A stretch of 19,439 nucleotides of DNA, from positions 1 through 19,439 of the forward strand of contig DAIRET010000037.1 in assembly GCA_036795455.1 (NCBI GenBank). Reading direction: 5' to 3'. Positions 1 through 8,174 of this stretch are shown here, one piece after another; positions within the stretch are counted from its first letter, which is position 1; every line of letters starts with the position of its first letter. The position numbers and the translations under genes were made by a program. Source of the DNA: DAIRET01 sp036795455. Its GTDB lineage: Bacteria; Bacteroidota; Ignavibacteria; Ignavibacteriales; Ignavibacteriaceae. Under the pieces are notes generated by a model. The model saw only the letters and a program-made list of their open reading frames with translations. It ran no database searches and was not told the DNA's origin.

Positions 1-1
1 A

Positions 2-844
2 AAAATTGTCGATGAGTATATCAAAGACAAACCGGTTTTTAGAAAAATAATTACAAAACAAGCAATAGGCAGATTAAAAGGGAAAACAAATGCTCTTGCA
101 AACGGAATTGAGATTGCAAATGGAGAAATAATTTTAACCACTGATGCTGATTGTGCGGTCGCTACCACATGGGTTAAAACAATTGCTTCTTATTATAAGG
201 ATAACGTTGCAATGGTTCTCGGGTTTACATCGCAAATGAGCGTTGACAATTTCAGCGGAATGCAAAACCTTGACTTTGTTTATCTTCTCACAGTTGCTGC
301 CGGTACAATCAATTTTAACAGCCCGCTAAGCTGTATCGGTAATAATATGTCCTACAGAAAAAGTGTTTACAAAGAAGTGGGTGGATATGAAAACCTCGTA
401 TTTAGCGTTACCGAAGACTTTAACTTACTTTTTGCAATTCATAAGCTAAAAAAATATAAAATTATCTATCCTTTGGACAATAACGCACATGTTGTTTCTT
501 TGCCATGTTCTAATTTCAGAGAGTTGTACAGGCAAAAGAAAAGATGGGGTGTAGGCGGATTGAAATCTCCTTTACGCGGGTATCTTGTAATGGCAAGCGG
601 TTTTTTTACTCATATCGGAATTATAGTTTCTCCCTTCTTCTTTAATTGGAATGTGCTGGGATTGATAATCTTTAAATTACTTGCAGACTTTGTATTTTTG
701 TTTTACCCGTTACAAAAACTGCGGATAACCAAATCGTTAAAGTATTTTTTAGCATTCGAGATGTATTATATAATCTATGTAGTGTTATTGCCTTTCGTTG
801 TAGTTTTTAATCGGCGTGTAAAATGGAAGGGAAGAGAGTTTTAA
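2..844 (+). CDS. Glycosyltransferase family 2, membrane-anchored (5' end outside window)
   Basis: The reading frame is open from base 2, so the gene begins before the window; the first in-frame ATG, at 212, is internal. The visible part carries the catalytic landmarks of an inverting GT-A family 2 transferase. An Asp-Ala-Asp (DxD) nucleotide-sugar/metal motif lies at 143-151, a Thr-Glu-Asp near 410-418 matches the catalytic base region, and a Q-x-x-R-W motif at 533-547 is typical of processive or polyprenyl-linked family members. Two or three hydrophobic segments follow (about 590-830), placing the C-terminus in the inner membrane. It probably transfers a sugar to a lipid carrier or growing glycan on the cytoplasmic face. 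Its stop codon overlaps the preferred start of the radical SAM gene (TAATG). The family is clear; donor and acceptor cannot be read from sequence. Confidence 0.88.
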   Translation, partial: KIVDEYIKDKPVFRKIITKQAIGRLKGKTNALANGIEIANGEIILTTDADCAVATTWVKTIASYYKDNVAMVLGFTSQMSVDNFSGMQNLDFVYLLTVAAGTINFNSPLSCIGNNMSYRKSVYKEVGGYENLVFSVTEDFNLLFAIHKLKKYKIIYPLDNNAHVVSLPCSNFRELYRQKKRWGVGGLKSPLRGYLVMASGFFTHIGIIVSPFFFNWNVLGLIIFKLLADFVFLFYPLQKLRITKSLKYFLAFEMYYIIYVVLLPFVVVFNRRVKWKGREF

Positions 845-1836
845 TGCTTCTACTCTGCAATTATTATGTTACGTATAGATGTAACGCTTACTGCGAATTC
901 TGTAACTTTGCCGACCATAAAAAATACAATAGAACCCCATTTGCAAGATTTGAAGACTACAAATCCAACGTAGAACAAATTTCGAAGTTAGGTGTAAAAT
1001 TCATCGATCTTACTGGAGGTGAACCGCTGCTTCATCCCCGAATTGCAGAAATGTCAGCATTCGCAAAAAAAGTAAAAATGCAAACAAGTATTACTACAAA
1101 CGGATTATTATACCCTAAATTTGCAGAAGCTTTAGCCGGGAATGTAAACCTTCTTCATTTCTCACTCGATTCACCGGATAGGGATGAACATAATAAAATC
1201 AGGGGAATAAATTGTTTTGATGCAGTACTGAATGGACTTTCGCTTGCAAAAAGTCTTGGTGAATTTCCCGATATTTTATTTACAGTAACAAATGAAACAT
1301 TTCACAAGCTGCCGTTAATGTACGAACTGGCTAATAAATATGAGCTTGTACTTATTGTAAACCCGGTTTTTTCATATTTTGGGAATCCGGGATTAAGTAT
1401 GGAAGCGATTGAATTTATCGAGAGTTTTGTTGACGATAAAAACGACATTTATATAAACGATTCTTACCTGAAATTGAGAAAAAACAGTGGAAATGATATT
1501 GAAAAACCGTTGTGCAAAGCGGTTTCGAGGGTGATTGTAATTTCCCCCTACAACGAAATAATCCTTCCATGCTATCATTTAAATAATGAAAAAATTGCAA
1601 TAGACCGGCAAATTGCCGAAATTCGCAAGTCCGAAAAAATAAAATTCTTTATGAAAATGGAGGGAAGATTCGATTTTTGCAAGGGTTGTACTATTAACTG
1701 CTATTTCGAACCGTCATTTGCATTCCCGACGAATTCATATGGAATACGGAGTTTGCGATCTAAATTCAGATATGGTTACAATAAACTTGTTAAACAAAAA
1801 ATAAAGAAGAAACTATCATCCTTAAATTTGAAGTAA
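844..1836 (+). CDS. Radical SAM enzyme with SPASM/twitch-like C-terminal cysteines
   Basis: From the start at 844 this is a 330-residue protein. The radical SAM signature C-x3-C-x2-C is formed by Cys13, Cys17 and Cys20, and binds the [4Fe-4S] cluster that cleaves S-adenosylmethionine. Gly-Gly-Glu-Pro at residues 58-61 is the SAM-binding GGE motif. Five later cysteines (224, 243, 279, 282, 286) resemble the auxiliary-cluster ligands of SPASM/twitch enzymes in the MoaA/PqqE group. An upstream in-frame ATG at 823 would add seven residues. I prefer 844 because it overlaps the preceding stop as TAATG and has a purine-rich GGGAAGAGAG stretch just upstream. The C-terminus is very basic. Position between envelope genes suggests it modifies a surface lipid, sugar or peptide, but the substrate is unknown. 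Confidence 0.87.
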   Translation: MLLLCNYYVTYRCNAYCEFCNFADHKKYNRTPFARFEDYKSNVEQISKLGVKFIDLTGGEPLLHPRIAEMSAFAKKVKMQTSITTNGLLYPKFAEALAGNVNLLHFSLDSPDRDEHNKIRGINCFDAVLNGLSLAKSLGEFPDILFTVTNETFHKLPLMYELANKYELVLIVNPVFSYFGNPGLSMEAIEFIESFVDDKNDIYINDSYLKLRKNSGNDIEKPLCKAVSRVIVISPYNEIILPCYHLNNEKIAIDRQIAEIRKSEKIKFFMKMEGRFDFCKGCTINCYFEPSFAFPTNSYGIRSLRSKFRYGYNKLVKQKIKKKLSSLNLK

Positions 1837-1840
1837 ATTA

Positions 1841-2671
1841 ATGCGATTTTTTTATTTATTGCTCATTTATGTTTTTACTACTGTACCGGTTTTAAGTCAA
1901 CAGGAAATAAAATACTTCCCGGGCGAATTGAATATTCAACCCTTTACCGCAAATCTTCTTGAACCGAAATTAGGGTTTTCTTTTAAATTGAACGAAGGAG
2001 ATATTCGGCTTGACATCGGAAATTCAAGAGATTTGATTCATTTTAAAAGTAATGAATTTACTACTTACTCTTTAGGAGCGGAACTGTTTACATTTACAAA
2101 ACTGAAAGGGGAAGCTGATTTTCATTTCCCGGTTGATGCCGTAGATTATCTTTTCGGAATTAATGCGGGTTACAAAACCATTCATAACGATATTGAATTT
2201 GGTCTCCGTTTAAGAATAAGCCATATTTCAGCGCATTTAGTTGACGGTCATTTTGATCCTCAAACCAACACATGGAAAGATAACCGTAATCCTATTGTGT
2301 ACAGCAGGGAGTTTATTGAACTGCTTCCTTATTGGAGGAAAGAGGGTTTACGGCTATACGGAGGATTCACTTATCTCTTTCATGTTGTTCCGAAGGATAT
2401 TGGCAAAAGCTATTTCCAGGCTGGAATGGATTGGTTTTTTACCGGGCTGTTCTCAAAGAAAATCAACCCGTTTTTTGCGTACGATTTTAAGCTAATGAAA
2501 CTTAATAAATATTCCGGTGTAAATTCAGTCGCTGCAGGTGTAAAATTCGGGAATTACGATTCATCCGGTTTTTCTGTTTCATTGAATTACTTCTCAGGGT
2601 ATAGCTTCCAGGGTGAATACTACAACCTCTATGAAAAATATTTCTCACTAAACTTTAATATTGATTTGTAA
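1841..2671 (+). CDS. DUF1207-type outer-membrane protein
   Basis: A 276-residue protein with a signal peptide (a hydrophobic stretch in residues 2-19 ending near VLSQ), so it is exported. The mature start, with a Phe-Pro...Pro-Phe-x-Ala-(N/D)-x2-Glu-Pro-(K/R) pattern, resembles the beginning of DUF1207 proteins. Many alternating, aromatic-rich strands and a C-terminus ending FNIDL suit an outer-membrane beta-barrel. It starts four bases after the radical SAM stop and its own stop abuts the start of the M50 protease, so it is in the same transcript. The family has no established biochemical role. The DUF1207 assignment is from memory of the family pattern and is less certain than the barrel-like export prediction. 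Confidence 0.72.
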   Translation: MRFFYLLLIYVFTTVPVLSQQEIKYFPGELNIQPFTANLLEPKLGFSFKLNEGDIRLDIGNSRDLIHFKSNEFTTYSLGAELFTFTKLKGEADFHFPVDAVDYLFGINAGYKTIHNDIEFGLRLRISHISAHLVDGHFDPQTNTWKDNRNPIVYSREFIELLPYWRKEGLRLYGGFTYLFHVVPKDIGKSYFQAGMDWFFTGLFSKKINPFFAYDFKLMKLNKYSGVNSVAAGVKFGNYDSSGFSVSLNYFSGYSFQGEYYNLYEKYFSLNFNIDL

Positions 2672-2672
2672 T

Positions 2673-3686
2673 ATGTCTGATCAACCCGAAGATTTACTTT
2701 TTTCACAGAGCCAGAAGAATTACCATAACAGCAGTAAAAATGAGAACTATTCGATACATATCTTATTGTTTATTTTGACCTTCATTACAACAACAATCGC
2801 TGGTGCTGAATGGATAAGAGGTTACGGCAGACAATATGAATTCTCCGAGCTTTTAATTGGACTTCCGTATTCAATTTCAATTTTACTTGTACTCGGCTTT
2901 CATGAATTCGGGCATTACTTTGCATCACGGTTTCATAATGTTAAAGCAACGCTGCCGTATTTTATTCCGTTTCCGTCAATTGAAGGTTTTTTGAACTTCG
3001 GAACACTTGGTGCAGTAATAAAAACCCGGACCCCTATTCATACAAAAAAAGCATTATTTGATATTGGAATCGCTGGTCCCATCTCTGGTTTTATTGTTTC
3101 CGTTGCATTGATTGTTTATGGATTCTCGAACTTACCGGGAGTAGATTACATCTTAGCTATTCATCCCGATTATTTTGAACCAGAATACGGCAAGCATGCA
3201 TTGAACCTCGAATTCGGGGATACCCTGCTTTTTATAATTCTTAGAGAGATTTTTACTTCAACCGGGGATTTTATTCCCCCGATGAGTGAGATTTATCATT
3301 ATCCGTATCTCTGCATCGGGTGGTTCGGGTTGTTTGTAACAGCAATGAATCTTGTTCCGGTTGGGCAGCTTGACGGGGGACATATTGCATATGCTTTATT
3401 TGGAGAATACAACCAGCTAAAGATTGCTTCACTTGCCATGGTAATTCTTATTGTTCTCGGTCTTGCAGGAATTATTTCAACTTTCCTTGAAATTAATTTG
3501 GGATTCGGATGGTCGGGCTGGTTGTTTTGGGCGTTCATTCTTTATTTCTTTATTAAGGTAAAACATCCGCCTATACCGGATGACTCGGAATTATCCGGCA
3601 GAAGAAGGATTATCGGTTATATCGGAATAGCAGTATTTATACTGAGTTTTCCCCCTTCTCCATTCATTATTTCTTTAAGTATATGA
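2673..3686 (+). CDS. M50 (site-2-type) intramembrane metalloprotease
   Basis: A 337-residue multi-pass membrane protein. HEFGH at residues 77-81 is the zinc-binding HExxH motif inside a membrane segment. The second signature of the M50 family, N-x2-P-x4-D-G, runs from Asn226 with the third zinc ligand at Asp234. Five to seven hydrophobic segments surround these motifs, and no PDZ domain is visible, as in the compact EGY1-like/bacterial S2P-type members. Such enzymes cut substrates within the membrane, often anti-sigma factors or signal-peptide remnants. A TTG at 2661 would extend the frame by four residues, but the ATG at 2673 starts one base after the preceding stop and is preferred. Its place in an envelope operon suggests processing of an exported or membrane partner; no anti-sigma factor is seen nearby. 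Confidence 0.9.
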   Translation: MSDQPEDLLFSQSQKNYHNSSKNENYSIHILLFILTFITTTIAGAEWIRGYGRQYEFSELLIGLPYSISILLVLGFHEFGHYFASRFHNVKATLPYFIPFPSIEGFLNFGTLGAVIKTRTPIHTKKALFDIGIAGPISGFIVSVALIVYGFSNLPGVDYILAIHPDYFEPEYGKHALNLEFGDTLLFIILREIFTSTGDFIPPMSEIYHYPYLCIGWFGLFVTAMNLVPVGQLDGGHIAYALFGEYNQLKIASLAMVILIVLGLAGIISTFLEINLGFGWSGWLFWAFILYFFIKVKHPPIPDDSELSGRRRIIGYIGIAVFILSFPPSPFIISLSI

Positions 3687-3729
3687 TTTTTTACCTTGAG
3701 TAGAGTTATGCTAAATGGACATATTTGCT

Positions 3730-3758
3730 TTGAGAAAATAAATATTATTTACTATTAA
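3730..3758 (+). promoter_or_regulatory. Possible sigma70-like promoter ahead of the lipoprotein gene
   Basis: TTGAGA at 3730-3735 and TATTAA at 3753-3758 are separated by 17 bases, in the 94-base gap between the M50 gene and the lipoprotein gene. The -35 match is 5 of 6, the -10 match only 4 of 6. This gap is one of the few sizeable breaks in the plus-strand run, so a separate promoter here is plausible. A 10-base direct repeat flanks it (3717-3726 and 3768-3777). The region is AT-rich, which makes chance matches easy. Confidence 0.3.
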
Positions 3759-3780
3759 AATATCACCGGACATATTTCTT

Positions 3781-4611
3781 ATGTATAACACATTCCGTTC
3801 TTTTCTCCCGACAATTGCAATGTTGATAATTACAACTGCATTTTGGGGATGCGAGAAAGAATACGATTCAGTCATTGATACAAATGATGCTTCCTATTCT
3901 GTTACAGTTACTGCCATTCCTTCGTTCAATACAATAAAATTCAACCCGGAGGATTCAACTGTAATTATTAATATCGGACTAAAAAACTCCTCGGTAATTA
4001 AAAGTGTTTGGATATTCGTTTATTCATCCGAGAACAAAAAAATAAATTCTTCTCCCTTTTATTTATATGATAATGGAGACTATAGTATCGGTGACCAAAT
4101 TAAAGGTGATGGAGTTTTCAGTAACCGGTTTCCAATGAGTCAGTATTACCCCAACGGCAGCTACAGGATAGAGTATTATTACGAAGATGTTTTGTTAAAC
4201 CAGTACAGAATAATTTCTCAAAATTTTACTTATGACAATCAACAGGAGAATTTTCCGCCGGAAATATCAAATTTATCCGCACCCGATTCAGTCCAAATAG
4301 GAACTACAGTGCAATTGATTTATCTATCGGTAGACGTAACGGATCAAAATGGATTAAATGATATTGATAAAGTGTATTTCAATTCTTTTATTCCGCCGAA
4401 TGGGAATCCTTCACAAAGTAATCCTTTCCTTTTATATGACGATGGGAAAGAAGAACACGGTGATTTGGTAGCAGGGGACGGGCGTTATTCAACAATAGTT
4501 CAACTTCCGGCTCAGGGAGTAACCAAAGGTGTTTACAGGTGGGAATTTGAAGCTAAAGATCGGGGTAAAAAACTAAGTAATAAAATAATTCACTATATAA
4601 CAATTTTATAA
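3781..4611 (+). CDS. Lipoprotein with two Asp/Gly-rich (GDG) loops
   Basis: A 276-residue lipoprotein. Residues 10-23 are hydrophobic and end in a lipobox-like Ala-Phe-Trp-Gly-Cys, with lipidation expected at Cys24. The mature part looks like two beta-sandwich modules. Each holds a similar Asp-rich loop of the form Y-D-(N/D)-G...G-D-x3-G-D-G-x-(Y/F)-S, at about residues 95-116 and 218-240. Such loops are common in extracellular Ig-like domains of this phylum and may bind calcium. The gene overlaps the next one by one base (TAATG), so the lipoprotein and the propeller protein are probably made together and may act together at the cell surface. The exact function is not recognised. Confidence 0.82.
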   Translation: MYNTFRSFLPTIAMLIITTAFWGCEKEYDSVIDTNDASYSVTVTAIPSFNTIKFNPEDSTVIINIGLKNSSVIKSVWIFVYSSENKKINSSPFYLYDNGDYSIGDQIKGDGVFSNRFPMSQYYPNGSYRIEYYYEDVLLNQYRIISQNFTYDNQQENFPPEISNLSAPDSVQIGTTVQLIYLSVDVTDQNGLNDIDKVYFNSFIPPNGNPSQSNPFLLYDDGKEEHGDLVAGDGRYSTIVQLPAQGVTKGVYRWEFEAKDRGKKLSNKIIHYITIL

Positions 4612-6227
4612 TGATCAAGTATATTATTCCATTTTGTTTTCTGATTCTAAGTTCGGCTTATTCGCAACATCTTCCAAAACTTTTTGAAATCGGGACTAAT
4701 TCTTCCTTGCAAAAAGTTGATAGTGAAACCCCGGCAAGTAACAGCATCAACGACATTTTAATCGTAGGTGATACAATCTGGCTTGCTACATCAAGGGGAT
4801 TAAGCCGTTCAACAGATAAAGGAGTGTCGTGGAAAAATTATTACGGTTCACCTTCATTCGGAACAGAAAGTATAACAGCAGTTGGGTATCACAAAAATAT
4901 TATTTGGGCAGCTACAGCGCATTCAATTGAAAGAGATGGGCAAACATTACCGGAAGGGAGCGGGTTAAGGTTTTCTACAGATAACGGCGAAAACTGGTAC
5001 ACGGTTGGGCAGCCGCTTGATGCGGATGATGACTCTATAGAAGTTTACGGTATTAATAATATACGCGCATTACCGGTTACAGTTGCTGTTCAAAACATTA
5101 CTTATGATATAGCTTTTACTCAAAATACTATTTGGCTTGCTACATTTGCCGGAGGTGTAAGAAGAAATAACATTGATTCTCTACTTGCTTATCAAAATCA
5201 TAAATGGAAAAGGGTTGTAATTCCACCGGATAGGCTTGATTCGATTTCACCGCATGATACTCTGAATTTTTCATTACAGCCTGTCGCCGGTAAATTCGGT
5301 AAGGAAAGTAATCTTAACCATAGAGCTTTTTCTGTAATTGCTATTAATGATACTACGGTTTTAATAGGAACTGCAAACGGTATTAACAAATCCATTACGA
5401 ATGTAAATGATAATTCACAAGGTGGAATTAGCTGGGTTAAGTATAATCACAAAAATCAGGATGACCCTATAAGCGGCAATTTTATTGTGGCAATGAATTA
5501 TAGTAGAAATCAGAATATAATTTGGGCTTCTACCTGGAAGGCTGAAGACCAGGACGAGTTTTACGGAATCAGTTTTTCAGATAACGGCGGTCTGTCATGG
5601 AAAACTGCATTGAGAGATGAAAAAGTACACAACTTCGGTGTTGATAATACTTCCGGTGTTGTAATCGCAACCTCTTCAAGCGGGGCTTTTCTAAATGTTG
5701 CCGGTTTGGATAGATGGTTATTGACCGGACAAATTGTCGATAAAAAAACTAAACTTACACTAAGAACTACGCATTTTTATTCTGCCGGTTTTCTGGGGAA
5801 TGAATCAATTTGGCTGGGGAGTACAAATGGGTTGGTAATAAATACTTCACCATCACATTTTTGGCGGGATGATTGGACTATCTTATTCGCTTCGCAACCT
5901 TTGGAGAATAAAGAAGATACTTATGCTTTTCCGAATCCTTTTTCTCCGAGATCAGAACAAGTGAAGATAAAATACGGAACAGGGGGAAAAACAGTTTCTG
6001 CTACTATACGAATTCTCAACTTTAACATGAATGTAGTTCGTACTCTTGTACAGAATGCAACCCGTGGAAATCCTTATCACAGTATTAGCAGCACGGATTC
6101 GGGTGTAATAGATTTTTGGGATGGAAGAGATGACGCAGGGAATATCGTTCCCAACGGTGTCTACTTTTACCGTATTGATATTGATTCAGGCGACCCGATT
6201 TTCGGAAAAATAATGGTTTTACAATAA
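4611..6227 (+). CDS. Secreted Asp-box beta-propeller protein with FlgD-Ig/T9SS-like C-terminal domain
   Basis: A 538-residue exported protein with an N-terminal signal peptide (residues 1-18, ending AYSQ). At least three Asp-box motifs (S-x-D-x-G-x2-W) are visible at about 67-74, 122-129 and 323-330. Repeated strands of the type (I/V)-W-L-(A/G)-(T/S) with G-(L/I/V) fit a beta-propeller like the two-component-regulator or sortilin/BNR types. From Pro441 (PNPF) to the end is a FlgD-Ig-like module with the W-D-G-x-(D/N)...G-x-Y-x-Y-(R/K) pattern, ending in GKIMVLQ. That is the usual layout of a type IX secretion C-terminal sorting domain in this phylum. It lies between a lipoprotein and two PorV/PorQ proteins, overlapping both neighbours by one base. 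It is probably a surface-displayed or secreted adhesion or recognition protein. Confidence 0.85.
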   Translation: MIKYIIPFCFLILSSAYSQHLPKLFEIGTNSSLQKVDSETPASNSINDILIVGDTIWLATSRGLSRSTDKGVSWKNYYGSPSFGTESITAVGYHKNIIWAATAHSIERDGQTLPEGSGLRFSTDNGENWYTVGQPLDADDDSIEVYGINNIRALPVTVAVQNITYDIAFTQNTIWLATFAGGVRRNNIDSLLAYQNHKWKRVVIPPDRLDSISPHDTLNFSLQPVAGKFGKESNLNHRAFSVIAINDTTVLIGTANGINKSITNVNDNSQGGISWVKYNHKNQDDPISGNFIVAMNYSRNQNIIWASTWKAEDQDEFYGISFSDNGGLSWKTALRDEKVHNFGVDNTSGVVIATSSSGAFLNVAGLDRWLLTGQIVDKKTKLTLRTTHFYSAGFLGNESIWLGSTNGLVINTSPSHFWRDDWTILFASQPLENKEDTYAFPNPFSPRSEQVKIKYGTGGKTVSATIRILNFNMNVVRTLVQNATRGNPYHSISSTDSGVIDFWDGRDDAGNIVPNGVYFYRIDIDSGDPIFGKIMVLQ

Positions 6228-7234
6228 TGGTTAATGAATTGAAAAAAGTCTTAATATTATTCTTTTTGATCCAGGCTGTGCTGTTTTCTCAGCCTCAGTT
6301 TAGCAGCATAAATTCAGCAGTTGGAACTTTCAGTAGAATGGGATTCGGACCGCGTGGTATGGCAATGGGAAATTCAATCTCAGCTGTGAAAGAAGGAAAC
6401 CTTGTTGCCTATTATAACCCGGCTTCATCGGTGTTCCAGGATGACAATTCTTTCAATGCATCCTACTCATTTCTATCGCTTGATAGAAAATTGAATTTTG
6501 TCAGCTTCACAAGGCGATTTGATTTCTATTCAAAGAAAGATACTGCAATAGATAGAAAACCTGCATCCACAGCAGGTATAAGTGCCGGGGTTATTAACAG
6601 CGGTGTTGGAAAAATTGACGCAAGGGATTCTCACGGGTTTAAGAAGGATGAAATATCAACTGCTGAAAACCAATTTTTTGTTGCAGTTGCTATCCGGTTT
6701 TCAAACAAGTTTGCTGCCGGTTTGAATGTCAAATTTTATCATTATAAATTGTACGAGGATATTTCCTCAAACGGACTTGGTTTCGATGTTGGAATGATTT
6801 ATTCATTTAGTGATAATTTCTCATGCTCATTCGTAATAACAGATATTAATGGAAAATATAGATGGGATTCCACTCCTATTTATGAGCAGGAAGGTACTAC
6901 AACAGAAAACAAGTTCCCTGTCGGAAAAAAGATTGGAGTAGCTTATAGGTATCCCGAATGGAAAATTCTTGCAACCGCAGAGGTTATGTTTGACAATATG
7001 GAGTCAAGAATCTTAAGAGCAGGTATAGAATATAACCTTGTGGATAAGCTGTTTTTACGCGGTGGAATTGATAACTTATCGCTGAATAACCCGGATGAGA
7101 TAATAAGACCTGCACTCGGGTTTTCTTATTTTAGAGATTTTGCCTCGGTTACTACGGGGATTGATTATGCCTTCGTTGTTGAGCCGTATTCTTCGTCCGA
7201 TAGACATATTGTAGGGATTAACATACGTTTTTAA
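6227..7234 (+). CDS. PorV/PorQ-family outer-membrane protein (first copy)
   Basis: A 335-residue protein with a signal peptide ending near LFSQ (residue 22). The mature N-terminus has the PorV/PorQ (UPF0164-like) signature: a G-x-G-x-R-(G/N)-x-A-(M/L)-G segment, then an A-x-x-Y-N-P-A turn. The rest alternates polar and aromatic residues as in a FadL-like barrel, ending in an aromatic-tailed strand. PorV and PorQ proteins act in type IX secretion, carrying or attaching cargo with a C-terminal sorting domain at the outer membrane. The gene overlaps the stop of the propeller gene as TAATG, and a second family member follows 21 bases later. This makes a dedicated cargo/shuttle relationship likely, though it is not proven by sequence. 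Confidence 0.85.
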   Translation: MVNELKKVLILFFLIQAVLFSQPQFSSINSAVGTFSRMGFGPRGMAMGNSISAVKEGNLVAYYNPASSVFQDDNSFNASYSFLSLDRKLNFVSFTRRFDFYSKKDTAIDRKPASTAGISAGVINSGVGKIDARDSHGFKKDEISTAENQFFVAVAIRFSNKFAAGLNVKFYHYKLYEDISSNGLGFDVGMIYSFSDNFSCSFVITDINGKYRWDSTPIYEQEGTTTENKFPVGKKIGVAYRYPEWKILATAEVMFDNMESRILRAGIEYNLVDKLFLRGGIDNLSLNNPDEIIRPALGFSYFRDFASVTTGIDYAFVVEPYSSSDRHIVGINIRF

Positions 7235-7255
7235 TGGTTTAAGTTTTAATAGAAA

Positions 7256-8170
7256 ATGGTGAATATGAAATTAATAATAAAATCGGTTGTTTTGTTTTTA
7301 TTCTTAAGTGTAACAATAGTACCCCAATCTGCTGGTAAAAGTGGTTTGTCATTCTTAAAGATTGGAGCAGGTGCAAGGAATATTGCTCTTGGCGATAACG
7401 GCAGCGTCTTTGCCAATGACGTTACAGCAGTATTTTATAATCCTGCTAACCTGCTGAAAAGCAGTGCTCCCGAAATAATGTTGATGCACAATGAATGGAT
7501 TCAAGATGTGAGAAGTGAAGTCTCGGCTGTTAAGTTTTCTTTGTTCGGTCTTCCACTCGGTTTCGGATTCAATTCTACAAGTATCAGCGATATAGAGATT
7601 CGTGAAAAACCGGGTGATGCAATCGGTACTTTTACTGCGCAATACTTCTTCGGATCGCTTTCAACGGCTTTTACAGTAATTGAGGATTTAGATTTCGGTG
7701 CAACATTTAAGTACATTAATGAAGATATATTTCAGCATTATTCAGCAGGATATGGATTTGATTTTGGTTTGAGCTATTCAACTCCCATTGAAAATCTTGA
7801 TGCTGCTTTTGTTTTGAAAAATATCGGCTCAATGAAAATGCTCCGTAATGAATCGACAAAACTCCCGTCGGAAATTAGGGCAGGATTAGCTTATTCATTC
7901 AATCTTGAAAAATCGAAAATCCAAATTACTCCAGGTGCTGAATTCCAGAAGTATCTTGCAACAGATGACATTCACATCAATTTCGGCACAGAATTCGTCT
8001 ATAATAATCTTGTAGCTCTTAGGCTAGGTTATCAAACTTTTTATGAATCAAAGAGTTTTACGGGAGGAATTGGTTTAAGCTGGGGCTCTCTTGTTTTTGA
8101 TTATGCACTCTCTCCATTTTCTTACGGGTTGGGACAGGGGCATACAGTTTCATTAAACTTTAAATTTTAG
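7256..8170 (+). CDS. PorV/PorQ-family outer-membrane protein (second copy)
   Basis: A 304-residue exported barrel protein of the same family as its upstream neighbour. A signal peptide ends near the PQSAG region. Then comes the family signature G-A-G-A-R-x-I-A-L-G, a V-F-Y-N-P-A-N turn, and beta-barrel strands to the terminal LNFKF. This copy is closer to classical PorV-like proteins than the first, which is longer and has an insertion-rich middle. The start is ambiguous: ATG at 7256 or ATG at 7265, where residues MKLIIK begin a more typical signal peptide. Two tandem paralogs could form a pair, or serve different cargo. The next gene begins immediately after its stop. Confidence 0.85.
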   Translation: MVNMKLIIKSVVLFLFLSVTIVPQSAGKSGLSFLKIGAGARNIALGDNGSVFANDVTAVFYNPANLLKSSAPEIMLMHNEWIQDVRSEVSAVKFSLFGLPLGFGFNSTSISDIEIREKPGDAIGTFTAQYFFGSLSTAFTVIEDLDFGATFKYINEDIFQHYSAGYGFDFGLSYSTPIENLDAAFVLKNIGSMKMLRNESTKLPSEIRAGLAYSFNLEKSKIQITPGAEFQKYLATDDIHINFGTEFVYNNLVALRLGYQTFYESKSFTGGIGLSWGSLVFDYALSPFSYGLGQGHTVSLNFKF

Positions 8171-8174
8171 ATGA

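Noticed and set aside
823..843. Upstream ATG at 823 as the start of the radical SAM gene.
   Set aside because: It lies inside the preceding gene with no ribosome-binding site. The ATG at 844 gives the TAATG overlap seen at other junctions and has a purine-rich stretch ahead of it.
2661..2672. TTG start for the M50 protease.
   Set aside because: It would overlap the previous stop and add only four residues; the ATG at 2673 is better placed.
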